Assembly: GCA_965200685.1 (NCBI GenBank)
Contig: OZ241379.1
Span: 3,410,001 to 3,474,000, forward strand
DNA from: Bin5 sp965200685
GTDB lineage: Bacteria; Chloroflexota; Anaerolineae; Caldilineales; Caldilineaceae
Direction: 5' to 3'
DNA length: 64,000 nt
Shown here: piece after piece, positions 49,674-59,372 of the stretch
How positions within the stretch are numbered: the first letter of the stretch is position 1
Layout: the number at the start of each line of letters is the position of its first letter
Translations under genes and position numbers: made by a program
Notes under the pieces: generated by a model
What the model saw: only the letters and a program-made list of their open reading frames with translations
Told to the model about the DNA's origin: nothing
Database searches by the model: none

Positions 49674-50771
49674 ATGACTGTTCTTGTCGAACCCATTGTC
49701 AAAGTTGAACGGCAGACGCGTACGGACACCGCTGTCATTGACACGGACATTCACATCGCCTTCCCTTCGCCAGAGGTGCTGCGTAGCTACTTGGCGGAGC
49801 CATGGCGGGACTATCACCGCATGTTTGGCACCCGGAGCTATGATGGCTCCCATTATCCGCGGGCCATGCCCAATGCCGCCCGCCATGACTCCTGGCCGGC
49901 AGACGGTACCCCGCCTGGCTCCAGCCTTTCCCTCCTGCAGAAACAGTTGCTGAATGAATGGGACATCGAAATTGGCATTCTCAACCCGTTGGTGGGCGCG
50001 GGTGAACAGCGTAATCTCAAATTTGGAGCCGCCTTTGCCAGGGCTGTCAATGAGTGGCAGTTGGCCGATTGGGTGGAACAGGATCCTCGCTTACGTGCAT
50101 CGATCATCGTTCCTTGGGAGGATGGCACGTTGTCCGCGGCCGAGATCGACTACTGGGGCGGGCATGCGGGGTTTGTCCACGTGCTGCTCATCGCCCGTAC
50201 CCGAGAGCCTTTGGGGCAGCGCAAATACTGGCCACTATATGAGGCAGCCAGCCATCATGATGTGCCAGTCGCCATTCATTTCGGCGGCGCGGGCGGCGTA
50301 CCCATCACCGGCTGCGGCTACCCTTCCCATTACATTGAAGATCATGGCGGCATGCCGCAAACCTTCCAAGCCCAGGTGATCAGCCTGATTTTTGAAGGCG
50401 TTTTCCAGCAGTTCCCAACACTACAGTTCGTTCTCATTGAAGGCGGCTTTGCTTGGATTCCGCCGCTGCTGTGGCGGATGGACAATGCCTGGAGAAAGCT
50501 GGGTAGCGAAGTCCCGCATATCACCGAACCGCCCTCGCGCATCTTCCGCCGACATTTTTGGGTCAGCACGCAGCCCATGGAAGAGCCGTTTCAACCGCGA
50601 CAGTTCCGCCAACTGCTGGACCAGCTCGACCTAGACGATCATCTGCTCTTCGCCACCGATTATCCTCACTGGGATTTCGACTCGCCGGACCGGGCCTTCC
50701 CGATTCCGCTGGACAAAGAGCGCAAGCGCAAATTTATGGCAGAGAATGCCCGCCAGCTATATCGGTTGTAA
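49674..50771 (+). CDS. Amidohydrolase (PF04909 / ACMSD-like), second of a pair
   Basis: 365 aa. The metal motif DTDIHIAFPS lies at about residues 23-32, IHFGGAGG in the middle and FATDYPHWDFDSPD near the end, so the DTDIH form is closer to the family norm than the DCDIH of its upstream paralogue. AGGAGG lies 8 bases before the ATG. The following gene is a Rieske protein. The set oxygenase, two amidohydrolases and Rieske resembles modules for opening and trimming aromatic or cyclic compounds, but the substrate is unknown. Confidence 0.87.
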   Translation: MTVLVEPIVKVERQTRTDTAVIDTDIHIAFPSPEVLRSYLAEPWRDYHRMFGTRSYDGSHYPRAMPNAARHDSWPADGTPPGSSLSLLQKQLLNEWDIEIGILNPLVGAGEQRNLKFGAAFARAVNEWQLADWVEQDPRLRASIIVPWEDGTLSAAEIDYWGGHAGFVHVLLIARTREPLGQRKYWPLYEAASHHDVPVAIHFGGAGGVPITGCGYPSHYIEDHGGMPQTFQAQVISLIFEGVFQQFPTLQFVLIEGGFAWIPPLLWRMDNAWRKLGSEVPHITEPPSRIFRRHFWVSTQPMEEPFQPRQFRQLLDQLDLDDHLLFATDYPHWDFDSPDRAFPIPLDKERKRKFMAENARQLYRL

Positions 50772-50809
50772 CTGCAGGCCTTGGTCACTGCCCATTGATA
50801 CAAAAAACC

Positions 50810-51244
50810 ATGCCCAAATACATCATCGCCACAGTTGATGAAATCCCGCCAGGCGAACGCAAAATCGCGGAGATTGAGGGACGCTCTATCGGTGTTTTCA
50901 ATGTAAAGGGTACGTTTTATGCCCTGCGTAATATCTGCCCCCATCAGGGCGGCCCTCTCTGTGAAGGCCGGCTCAGCGGCTTTGTTATGGCGGACAAACC
51001 CGGCGGCGCATACACATACGCGCGCCGGGGGGAGATTCTGCGCTGCCCTTGGCACGGCTGGGAGTTTGACGTGACCACCGGGCAGTCCTGGGTGGACCCG
51101 GTCTCCACCCGCACTCGTAGCTACCATGTGGAAGTCGCGGCCGCTGACGACCTGCCAGAGGGCTATCAGCCGGGGCCCTATACTGCGGAGACGTTTGATG
51201 TTTCGGTTGAGCAGGAGTATGTGATGGTGGAGTTGCCGGGTTGA
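50810..51244 (+). CDS. Rieske [2Fe-2S] ferredoxin-like protein
   Basis: 144 aa. The cluster ligands are CPHQGG (about residues 44-49) and CPWHGWEFD (about 80-88), the classical CxH…CxxH pair. It has no oxygenase domain and no membrane helix, so it is a soluble electron carrier or the small component of an oxygenase. A loop between the two motifs (GFVMADKPGGAYTYARRGE) is longer than in minimal ferredoxins and matches the type found beside PF04909 amidohydrolases. It is the last gene of the catabolic series; base composition changes right after it. Confidence 0.9.
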   Translation: MPKYIIATVDEIPPGERKIAEIEGRSIGVFNVKGTFYALRNICPHQGGPLCEGRLSGFVMADKPGGAYTYARRGEILRCPWHGWEFDVTTGQSWVDPVSTRTRSYHVEVAAADDLPEGYQPGPYTAETFDVSVEQEYVMVELPG

Positions 51245-51376
51245 CCGCATGTACAGGAATGCTGCCAGAAAAAATGGCGGACGTTTGTACTGTAACGGTG
51301 AAGATTGTTGTGCATCGTATAAAGCCTGACAACATGAACGAAATTCAGAGTACAAAACTGAGGTGTAAGATTGCAA

Positions 51377-53530
51377 ATGAGTATTTTCAACCAAGAAGTA
51401 GAAGATTTTAATTTGGGCCAGGCAAAAGAAGCCGGCGGCAGACTATCGGACTATATTAAACAGAGTACAATGGTAGGAGAGTTATTGTCGCTTGATTACG
51501 GGGAAGCGACGGCTCTTGTGCATGATAGTATGAGGCAGGACGCAGGCGGATTGCCTATGGGATGTTTTTTGATTGCTACTCGAATTGAGCCGAGTACCCA
51601 ACCATCACCAGAGAAAGAAGATACTGCGCTGATTTTGCTGCGTGTTATCGGAAGTTCTCCCTTACCTAATCGGAGGGATACAGATAGCTGGCGGTTTGAT
51701 GCAGCACGTCGCTCCATTGATTCTTCTGAACACTGGGACGCTGACAAAAAGATCGATCAGTTTACTCGTAATGAACTGCGCCATGCAGGGGTGCGTTGCA
51801 GCGTATTGGGAACCTTTCGTTATGTCCGTAATGATGATAAGTGGAATCTTACTTTTGGTTCAGACATTTCCAATTTCTATTCAGGGCAGGGAATGAAAGT
51901 TTATAAGCCGATGGGGGAGGCATTATCAAAAATTATCAATTTTACCAAACCTATGGGAGATTCCCATTCACTTGCTGGGCAACCTGTCCGCGTTGGACGA
52001 GTTCGCTATTCTTCTAGTGAGATTGATATTGACGAAAACCGCGAAAATGTTCCTGTGAATATTGAGCCAACAGATATGTTGGCTCGACGCACCGCGCTTT
52101 TCGGGATGAGTAGAAGCGGTAAGTCAAACACCATCAAAACCATTGCCTCTACCATATTCAATTTACGTAAGATTGACCCGCAAAAGGGACGAATTGGCCA
52201 ACTGATTTTTGATGTGAACGGAGAGTACGCGAATGACAATCCACAGGATGCAGGCTGCCTACGCAACATTGGGGTGCATGATGTTGTAACTTACGGACTC
52301 TTTGAGCACCCGAATGATGAAAGACGACGCCTAATTAAGCTGAATTTCTTTGGTGAAAATATCACGAATTGGCCAGATAGGGAGCATGTCAGGTCGAAAC
52401 TCGTCATGCTTTTCGCCGGGAAAGCTATAATTAACGACTATCTCCAAGGAAGAACTGATGCTCAATACGTTAGGGATTTCATAAATACCAATATAGAACC
52501 GCCGTTAGACAGTTGGGATAGAGGCAATGCAACTCGTTATCGCCGTAACATTACTGTGTACCGGGCCATTCTGGCCGCCGCTAATTTTGATGCTCCATCC
52601 GATCAAGCTTATATTAAGGGGCTTTTCAATGACGAATTAAGGGAGGCATTGAAGGATACTCAAGAGGGAAAATACGAAAGATCTGCTGATACTTTAGGGA
52701 AAGAAACCGTTTCTTGGACACAATTGCATGATGCCCTAAGAGCTTTGCAAGAATTCATCACCTCCGGCCAGAAAGGGCAGGGACATGACAAATTTCAGGA
52801 ATTTAATACAACATATCAAAACAAGAAGGGAAAGCCTTGGAATGATGATACACTCAACGGGCTACTCCGCCTGTTGAGTTGGTCCGGAGGGGTTATGAGA
52901 ATACGTGAACTGCAAGAGAGGCACAGTCCCGACGTACAATCCGACTACTCAACCGAGATAGTTGACGAACTTATTAACGGCAAAATGGTCATTGTTGACC
53001 AGTCAATTGGGTCACCGGATGAAATTAAGCACACGTCTGAACGTGTCATGTGGGAACTTTTCAATCGTCAAAAACAAGTGTTTACAGACCCGCCGCGCGA
53101 CCCAAAAAACAACGAATTGATCCGCGATGAAAACGGCAATATCGTTCCGCCGCACGATATTATCGTATATGTGGAAGAGGCTCATAATTTAATTCCCGCG
53201 CATGATCCCAAACTAGATTCGATATGGGCGCGTGTCGCCAAAGAAGGTTCTAAATTTCACATCGGCTTGGTATATTCCACCCAAGAACCAAGTTCCATTC
53301 TGGCGAACATTCTTAAGAACACTGACAATTGGTTCGTGGCCCACCTGAATAATCAAGACGAAACACGCGAACTCAGAAAATACTATGACTTTGATATGTT
53401 CGTTGATCAGATTCTCAAAGTGCCGGACACCGGATTTCTGCGGATGCGCTGTTTGTCCAATCCCTATATCGTGCCGGTTCAGATAGACAAATTCACAGTA
53501 CCTCCGAATGATGGGGAGAGGAGTGACTAA
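51377..53530 (+). CDS. herA: HerA-type ATPase (DUF87 family)
   Basis: 717 aa from the ATG at 51,377; a TTG at 51,371 is closer to AGGTG and may be used. An N-terminal beta-rich region (about 1-200) typical of HerA precedes the Walker A motif GMSRSGKSNT (about 242-251). Walker B is IIVYVEEAHNL (about 590-600), with the glutamates used by FtsK/HerA motors. HerA forms hexameric DNA translocases that work with the nuclease NurA. The middle is longer than in minimal archaeal HerA. Its stop is immediately followed by the NurA ATG, whose ribosome binding site GGAGAGGAG is inside this gene. The DNA is visibly more A+T-rich than the flanking metabolic genes. Confidence 0.9.
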   Translation: MSIFNQEVEDFNLGQAKEAGGRLSDYIKQSTMVGELLSLDYGEATALVHDSMRQDAGGLPMGCFLIATRIEPSTQPSPEKEDTALILLRVIGSSPLPNRRDTDSWRFDAARRSIDSSEHWDADKKIDQFTRNELRHAGVRCSVLGTFRYVRNDDKWNLTFGSDISNFYSGQGMKVYKPMGEALSKIINFTKPMGDSHSLAGQPVRVGRVRYSSSEIDIDENRENVPVNIEPTDMLARRTALFGMSRSGKSNTIKTIASTIFNLRKIDPQKGRIGQLIFDVNGEYANDNPQDAGCLRNIGVHDVVTYGLFEHPNDERRRLIKLNFFGENITNWPDREHVRSKLVMLFAGKAIINDYLQGRTDAQYVRDFINTNIEPPLDSWDRGNATRYRRNITVYRAILAAANFDAPSDQAYIKGLFNDELREALKDTQEGKYERSADTLGKETVSWTQLHDALRALQEFITSGQKGQGHDKFQEFNTTYQNKKGKPWNDDTLNGLLRLLSWSGGVMRIRELQERHSPDVQSDYSTEIVDELINGKMVIVDQSIGSPDEIKHTSERVMWELFNRQKQVFTDPPRDPKNNELIRDENGNIVPPHDIIVYVEEAHNLIPAHDPKLDSIWARVAKEGSKFHIGLVYSTQEPSSILANILKNTDNWFVAHLNNQDETRELRKYYDFDMFVDQILKVPDTGFLRMRCLSNPYIVPVQIDKFTVPPNDGERSD

Positions 53531-54856
53531 ATGCCCTATGAGGGTGAGATATCTAGCGGTGATAGCTTGATATGGCTGGAAAACAGCCAAGCATTGAAGG
53601 AGTTTAAGGGTACCATCCTTGTGAAGGAAGGCGGTACGCCCATAGAACCGCCGCTCCTCCAAGTACGTCGACAAGATTGGTATCCAAGTCGGGTTATTGC
53701 TATTGATGGCTCTAATCTCATACACCGTGTCAACAATGGATTTCCCGGCGCGGAGGCCGGATTGCTGATGGCATCGGTGGTGGCAATCAAACTGGACCAA
53801 TTGAGCAATTTGGACACTAATAGAATTCCTCGTCCATCATTTTTTCGTGATATTGAAAGGGTTCATACTCTGGAAGCCGCAATGCCGGGGATAGGAGTTG
53901 TTCGCAAGGACGTTGATAATGACACACCGATAAATTTCTTCAGACAAAAGACGTATGACATGCTATCAAACGCTATCGCAGACGACCATGAGACATTACT
54001 GGAAACCATGCGTGATATTTGTAATTCTGCAGACTTCCAAACAAGAATTGATTGTCCGGCTATAGATTGCGACAAGAAATATAAGCGCAATGACGGGGAA
54101 TATAATTGTCCTTGCGAGCGGCAAGAAAAGATGTTTGAAACAGACATACTACGTCTGCATGAATACTTTGACGGTGTTCGTACTGGAGGCGAGGCATTGG
54201 GCAGATTGCGCTCGGTGCTAGAAATTTTGATACTGTTGAACATCTTGCGTTTCTTTGTCAAAAAAATTCCCCTGTACCTTGAGAGGTGCGCTTTTGTGCT
54301 AGATGGCCCGTTGGCTATCTTTGGTACTCCCGCTTCTATATTGCATCCAATCCGCGAAGAATTGAAGAGCTTAAACGAGAAAGTGAGAAATGCTATCGGA
54401 ACGGATATCGTTGTGTTCGGCGTAGAAAAGACCGGACGCTTCAAGGAACATTGGCAACAACTAGATTGGCAGGACAGAGAGGGCCCGGGCTCGCGCTTTC
54501 CTGAGCAGACAGTGATAGCACTGGATGATGAATATATTAAAAATAACATCGTTCCTGCCGACAAAAAGGGGAAACCTTTCGGTGAGGATACCCATTTTGG
54601 TCGAACCATTCTATACAAGACCAACCAAGGGAAGCATATCATCATTCACACTGCTATGCTGAACAGACCTTCGGGAGATTTCAGGAACAACTCCCAAGAA
54701 TGTTATCCTAGATTGGGGGATATTCTTGATGTGGTGGACCAATTGGCAACCTACATCTATGATGGCGGCTTCATGCCTCTGGTACGCGCCCATGCCCATG
54801 CTGCGATTCCATTGAAGCGTGGCACAGACATCATCAAAAGGTTACTGGAAGACTGA
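53531..54856 (+). CDS. nurA: NurA-domain nuclease with inserted cysteine cluster
   Basis: 441 aa. The NurA metal-site motifs are IAIDGSN (about residues 56-62), FVLDGPLAIFG (about 254-264) and a C-terminal HAHAAIPLKRG (about 418-428), matching the Asp…Asp…His layout of the 5'-3' DNA exonuclease. An unusual segment with CPAIDC and, about 13 residues later, CPCE (about 175-197) could bind a metal; minimal archaeal NurA lacks it as far as I know. It starts directly at the end of herA with no gap and overlaps the methyltransferase start by one base (TGATG), so the three proteins should be made in fixed proportion. Confidence 0.85.
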   Translation: MPYEGEISSGDSLIWLENSQALKEFKGTILVKEGGTPIEPPLLQVRRQDWYPSRVIAIDGSNLIHRVNNGFPGAEAGLLMASVVAIKLDQLSNLDTNRIPRPSFFRDIERVHTLEAAMPGIGVVRKDVDNDTPINFFRQKTYDMLSNAIADDHETLLETMRDICNSADFQTRIDCPAIDCDKKYKRNDGEYNCPCERQEKMFETDILRLHEYFDGVRTGGEALGRLRSVLEILILLNILRFFVKKIPLYLERCAFVLDGPLAIFGTPASILHPIREELKSLNEKVRNAIGTDIVVFGVEKTGRFKEHWQQLDWQDREGPGSRFPEQTVIALDDEYIKNNIVPADKKGKPFGEDTHFGRTILYKTNQGKHIIIHTAMLNRPSGDFRNNSQECYPRLGDILDVVDQLATYIYDGGFMPLVRAHAHAAIPLKRGTDIIKRLLED

Positions 54857-55983
54857 TGAACAAGCGGGCATGGGGATACAACGAAGCTGCTGGTCGTTGG
54901 GCTGGCTTCGGTCCGTATTATACGATGTTTCCCGTTGATTTCGCTAGACAGATTGTGGAAACGATGTCTCCTGAAAGAGGTAGTGTCTTAGACCCGTTTT
55001 GCGGACGTGGGACGGCCCCATTTGTCGCTCAGGTTACCGGTCGTTCTGCGCTGGGTATTGATATAAACCCGGCAGCCTGGGTTTTTGCCAAGGTCAAAAC
55101 ATCTCCTGAATCAAGCAAGAAAAAGTTATTAAATCGTCTGCAACATTTACAGCGTGCGCTTCATCCCAAGAACACAAAACCGGAAAATGAGTTTCAAAAG
55201 TGGGCATGGTCTGAAGATGTGTTAGGTTTTCTGAACACCGCTCGGCATATATTGGAGTGGCGCGAAGACGAAACAGATAGAACGTTGATGGGGTTTATTT
55301 TGGTTCATCTACATGCCAAACTTGGCGATGGTATCAGTAATCAGATGCACAAGGTGCGGGCAATGGGGCCTGATTATGCTGTTCGCTGGTGGAAAAAGAG
55401 GGGGATGGATCCTCCGGAGATAGATCCATACGAGTATTTTCGTAAGAGAATCTCTTGGCGTTATATGCACGGTGTCATAGACCGTAGGTGGGAGACGGAG
55501 ATAATACAAGGCGACGCGGCGAAGATTCTTCCTTTCTTTCAAGAAAAGAGGTTCAGCCTTTTATTTACCTCACCACCGTACTTTGGTATCACCAACTATC
55601 GCCAAGATAGTTGGATTCGACTGTGGATGCTTGGCGAAGGTCCACCTTTACCAGACTGGAAGAAAGACAAAACGACCGCTCGCCAAGAAGTATACCGCCA
55701 AATGCTAAATGATGTTTTTTTCGAGGCGAGCAAATTGCTCAAGCCTGATAGCGTTATTTGGATACGAACTGACGCTAGAGAGTTTACAAAGAACATAACT
55801 CTGAAAATAATTCGCAAACTCTGGCCGAACAGAAAATTGTTTATGAGATACGATTGTTCCCGAAATGGCACACGAACGGCACACTTAGGCAATATGTCCC
55901 CCAAATCAAAGGAAGTTGATTTCTTGATTCCAGGGAGAAGGCCTCTACCCTCTCCCACTTCCTCTCCTTGGGAGCAGTTGTAA
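54856..55983 (+). CDS. DNA methyltransferase (N4-cytosine or N6-adenine type)
   Basis: 375 aa. The AdoMet-binding motif I is VLDPFCGRGTA (about residues 43-53) and the catalytic motif IV is TSPPYFGITNY (about 238-248). The TSPPY form is common in N4-cytosine and some N6-adenine enzymes. The about 180 residues between motif I and motif IV leave room for a target-recognition region, so the order is alpha-like. It is the third gene of the HerA-NurA operon and no restriction endonuclease gene is adjacent. The simplest reading is that methylation marks self DNA and the HerA-NurA machine attacks unmarked DNA; this is inference. Confidence 0.88.
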   Translation: MNKRAWGYNEAAGRWAGFGPYYTMFPVDFARQIVETMSPERGSVLDPFCGRGTAPFVAQVTGRSALGIDINPAAWVFAKVKTSPESSKKKLLNRLQHLQRALHPKNTKPENEFQKWAWSEDVLGFLNTARHILEWREDETDRTLMGFILVHLHAKLGDGISNQMHKVRAMGPDYAVRWWKKRGMDPPEIDPYEYFRKRISWRYMHGVIDRRWETEIIQGDAAKILPFFQEKRFSLLFTSPPYFGITNYRQDSWIRLWMLGEGPPLPDWKKDKTTARQEVYRQMLNDVFFEASKLLKPDSVIWIRTDAREFTKNITLKIIRKLWPNRKLFMRYDCSRNGTRTAHLGNMSPKSKEVDFLIPGRRPLPSPTSSPWEQL

Positions 55984-56098
55984 GCAAAAATTCGCGAATG
56001 TCGTTGTCAAGCAGAATAAATTCAGGTGATACCCTCACGAATTGAGAAAGAGAATCCTTTGCATACGAGGCAATACACACAAAGAGAAGGACCTCTCT

Positions 56099-57472
56099 AT
56101 GAATCGGTCGGAATTGGACAGCTATTTGCAGGATGTTCGCGCCCGCCAGCTTGCTGAGCTGTGTGAATGGCTACGCATCCCCAGCATCAGTACCCTGCCC
56201 CAACACAGCGCAGATGTGGAACAGGCTGCCGGCTGGCTTGCCCAGAAGATGACCGCGAGTGGCCTGGAAAATGTCGAAATTATCAAGACGTCCGGCCATC
56301 CGCTCGTCTATGGAGACTGGCTTCACGCGGCCGGCGCGCCAACGATTCTCATGTACGGCCATTATGATGTACAGCCGGTCGACCCGCTGCCCTTGTGGAC
56401 CTCGCCGCCTTTTGCGCCGACTGTGCGGGGCGATGACCTGTTCGCACGGGGCGCGTCTGACGACAAAGGCCAGACATTCGTCCATATCGCCGCGCTAGAA
56501 GCTCTGCTGGCGACGCGTGGAGCATTGCCTGTGAATGTGAAATTTGTTGTCGAGGGCGAGGAGGAAGACGGCAGTCAGGCCCTGATGGCCTATGTGCCGA
56601 CGGCCACAGAAAAACTGGCAGCCGATGTCTGCCTCATCTCCGATACCCATATGCTGGCCCCGGACCAGCCGCTCCTCATCTACGGGCTGCGTGGCATGTG
56701 GGCCGGGGAGGTGACCGTCCGAGGTCCGGCCCGGGACCTGCACAGCGGCATGTATGGGGGCGCAGTCCATAACCCCAACCAGGCCCTGTGCGAACTCCTG
56801 GCCCAACTCCATGACGAGACAGGGCGGGTGACTGTCCCCGGCTTCTACGATGATGTACAGCCGCTAGATGATCAGGAACGAGCAACCTTGGCCCAGGTGC
56901 CCTACGGCGAGGAAGAGCTGTTGGCGGAGAGCGGAGTGCCCATGGCCTGGGGAGAGCCGGCCTTCACTGTGACAGAACGGGTCGGAGCACGTCCAACATT
57001 GGAGATCAATGGAATATGGGGCGGCTTCATCGGCGATGGTTTTAAGACCGTTATCCCTGCCGAAGCTCACGCCAAAGTGAGTTGTCGGCTGGTGCCTCAC
57101 CAGCATTCAGCGGCCATCGGCGTGCTGCTCGAACGCTATCTGCAGCAGATCGCTCCACCGACAGTACAGGTGACAGTCCGCACTCGGCAACATGCCCCGG
57201 CCACAATGGTGCCATTGGATGTGCCGGAGATCGAGGCCGTGGCCCGGGCCTATGAACGGACATTTGGCGCGCGGCCTGTCTTCAGCCGGGAGGGCGGCTC
57301 AATTCCCGTGGCAACCCTTGTACAGGAGACACTCGACATCCCCATCCTCTTTATGGGCTTTGGCCTGCCGGACGACAACTTGCACGCGCCCAATGAAAAG
57401 CTGCATTTGCCGAACTTCTACCGGGGCATCCGCGCCAGTATTGCACTGATGGAAGAACTGGCTGCATCTTGA
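56099..57472 (+). CDS. M20 family metallopeptidase (dipeptidase)
   Basis: 457 aa. The zinc ligands of the M20 family are visible: HYDVQPVDP, GASDDKG, the EGEEEDGS pair of glutamates with the catalytic base, DTHM, and the final His in NLHAPNEK. The length and the dimerisation insert (GLRGMWAGEVTVRGPARDLH) match the CNDP/DapE-like dipeptidase group. The ATG at 56,099 has AGAAGGA seven bases upstream; the open frame extends to 56,042 without support. It is cytoplasmic, with no signal peptide. It is separated from the preceding defence-like operon by 115 bp and a return to higher G+C. Confidence 0.92.
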   Translation: MNRSELDSYLQDVRARQLAELCEWLRIPSISTLPQHSADVEQAAGWLAQKMTASGLENVEIIKTSGHPLVYGDWLHAAGAPTILMYGHYDVQPVDPLPLWTSPPFAPTVRGDDLFARGASDDKGQTFVHIAALEALLATRGALPVNVKFVVEGEEEDGSQALMAYVPTATEKLAADVCLISDTHMLAPDQPLLIYGLRGMWAGEVTVRGPARDLHSGMYGGAVHNPNQALCELLAQLHDETGRVTVPGFYDDVQPLDDQERATLAQVPYGEEELLAESGVPMAWGEPAFTVTERVGARPTLEINGIWGGFIGDGFKTVIPAEAHAKVSCRLVPHQHSAAIGVLLERYLQQIAPPTVQVTVRTRQHAPATMVPLDVPEIEAVARAYERTFGARPVFSREGGSIPVATLVQETLDIPILFMGFGLPDDNLHAPNEKLHLPNFYRGIRASIALMEELAAS

Positions 57473-57554
57473 CATCCGCACAGAGACATTGCAGAATGAT
57501 ATCCTTATCGTTTTCATCCTTATCTTTTCATTCAACCTTCAAAAGGAGTTGCAA

Positions 57555-59360
57555 ATGCATGTAAATTTCACTCTTTCCGGCTGGACTCGGCGAACGCAAC
57601 TGGCGGCCCTAGCAGTCATGGCGACACTGTTGTTGGCCTTGCTGCCGCGTACAGTGGCTGCTAGCCCAGCCGAATCTAGCCTGAAGCGTCCAGACGCAAG
57701 CCATATCACCCATGTCGTCCAACCCGGCGAAACCCTCTCCCAGATCGCGGTTCGTTATGACATTTCTGTCCAAGAGCTGATCGCGGCCAACAACATCAAT
57801 AATGCCGATCATATTTATATCGGACAAAGCCTGAATATACCGGGGGGACATTCGGGTAGTTCGTCGGGGGGATGCTCTCACATCCAGGCGGTCAGGTACG
57901 GCCAAACCCTTTCCCATATTGCCGTTGAATACGGAGTGTCTATCACTGTCCTAGCCCGGCTCAACAATATCCAGAGCGCAGATGTCATTTATGTAGGACA
58001 GCAGATATGTATTCCCGCTAGCGGTCAACAGGGCGGACAGCCAGGCGGTACTTGGTACGAAGTACAGAGGGGCGATACACTAGGCCACATCGCCTTACGC
58101 TACGGCACGACCATGCAGGCACTCATACAGGACAACGACCTCTCCAACGCTGACCGCTTGCTGGTCGGGACAAGGCTGAGGATTCGTCAGACGGGGGCCG
58201 CGCCTGCATCTTCTGCCCCGGCCCCTTCAGCACCAGTCCCTGCTGCCCCGGCCCCGTCTACACCGGCCCCTGTTACCCCAGCACGGCCCCCTGTGCGGGC
58301 CCCCAGCACTGGTGGTAGTTTCGGCTATGGTATCCAAGCCCATATGGTCCATACCGGCGATCAGATGATCGATCTGGTGATGGACAAAACCCAAGAGTTG
58401 GGCTTCGGCTGGGTCAAACAGCAGATCGAATGGAAGATCTTTGAGTCCCAGCAGGGTCAATACGGCTTCGGCGATATTCATCCCATTGTCAACAGAGCCA
58501 ATGCCCGGGGCATCAACCTGCTGTTCAGTGTGGTCAATGCCCCGGCCTGGGCGCGGGAGCCGGGCTTTGATGGCTCTGTCGGCGGCCCCCCTGCCAATCC
58601 CCAGGTGTTTGCCAACTTCTTAGGAAGACTGGCAAGCGAGTTCTGCGGTTCTGCGGTGAAGGCTATCGAAGTGTGGAACGAGCAGAATCTACACTACGAA
58701 TGGGGCAACCGCCCCATCAATCCTAGCGAGTATATGGCCCTGTTGCGCCCGTCCTATGCGGCGATCAAGAGTGCTTGCCCGTCTATGTTGGTGATCAGCG
58801 GTGCGCTGACACCGGCTGGGGACAATGGCTCCATAGCCATGGATGACTTCCGCTATTTTGAGGCCATGTTACAGCAGGGGTTGCGGAACTATGCGGATGG
58901 ATTTGGCGCGCATCCGAGCGGTTACAATGTGCCGCCCTCGCACACCTGGCAGACAGCCTGTGCTGCGATTCAGGCGAATGGCAACAGTTTCAATGGCGCC
59001 TGTGACAACCCGCATCACTCCTGGAGTTTCCGCAGCACAATGGAGGGGTATCGCAACTTGGCGGTACGCTACGGTGCGGGCGGTCAACGCATCTGGCCGA
59101 CGGAGTTCGGCTGGGCGGCCGGCGGCAAGTTCCACCCTGCCTACGCGTATGCGGATGACAATGACTTTGATGAGCAGGCTCGCTGGACGGTTGAGGCTTA
59201 TCAGATGATGCGGAATTGGGGCTGGGTAGGGCCCGCGTTTCTGTGGAATCTGAACTTTCGGGTAGTGGCGGATGGCACGGAGAAGGCCCAATGGGGGATT
59301 GTCCGCAATGACTGGAGCCCGCTGCCGATCTTCTATGGCCTGCGGGATATGCCGAAATAA
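57555..59360 (+). CDS. Secreted triple-LysM protein with glycoside hydrolase domain
   Basis: 601 aa. A signal peptide (hydrophobic ALAVMATLLLALLPRTVAA, about residues 16-34) is followed by three LysM repeats at about 52-95, 110-155 and 168-215 (HVVQPGETLSQIAVRY, AVRYGQTLSHIAVEYG, YEVQRGDTLGHIALRYG). A Pro/Ala-rich linker (about 218-250) leads to a clan-A type TIM-barrel domain. Its acid/base motif is VWNEQN and its nucleophile motif is WPTEFGW, as in GH39/GH5-like enzymes. LysM should hold the protein on peptidoglycan, so it probably trims cell-wall or exopolysaccharide glycans. AAAGGAG precedes the ATG at 57,555. Confidence 0.87.
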   Translation: MHVNFTLSGWTRRTQLAALAVMATLLLALLPRTVAASPAESSLKRPDASHITHVVQPGETLSQIAVRYDISVQELIAANNINNADHIYIGQSLNIPGGHSGSSSGGCSHIQAVRYGQTLSHIAVEYGVSITVLARLNNIQSADVIYVGQQICIPASGQQGGQPGGTWYEVQRGDTLGHIALRYGTTMQALIQDNDLSNADRLLVGTRLRIRQTGAAPASSAPAPSAPVPAAPAPSTPAPVTPARPPVRAPSTGGSFGYGIQAHMVHTGDQMIDLVMDKTQELGFGWVKQQIEWKIFESQQGQYGFGDIHPIVNRANARGINLLFSVVNAPAWAREPGFDGSVGGPPANPQVFANFLGRLASEFCGSAVKAIEVWNEQNLHYEWGNRPINPSEYMALLRPSYAAIKSACPSMLVISGALTPAGDNGSIAMDDFRYFEAMLQQGLRNYADGFGAHPSGYNVPPSHTWQTACAAIQANGNSFNGACDNPHHSWSFRSTMEGYRNLAVRYGAGGQRIWPTEFGWAAGGKFHPAYAYADDNDFDEQARWTVEAYQMMRNWGWVGPAFLWNLNFRVVADGTEKAQWGIVRNDWSPLPIFYGLRDMPK

Positions 59361-59372
59361 CGAACTGCAGTG

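Noticed and set aside
55984..56098. Attachment site or direct repeat bordering the HerA-NurA-methyltransferase operon
   Set aside because: I compared the flanks at about 51,245-51,376 and 55,984-56,098 by eye and found no convincing direct repeat, integrase or tRNA gene.
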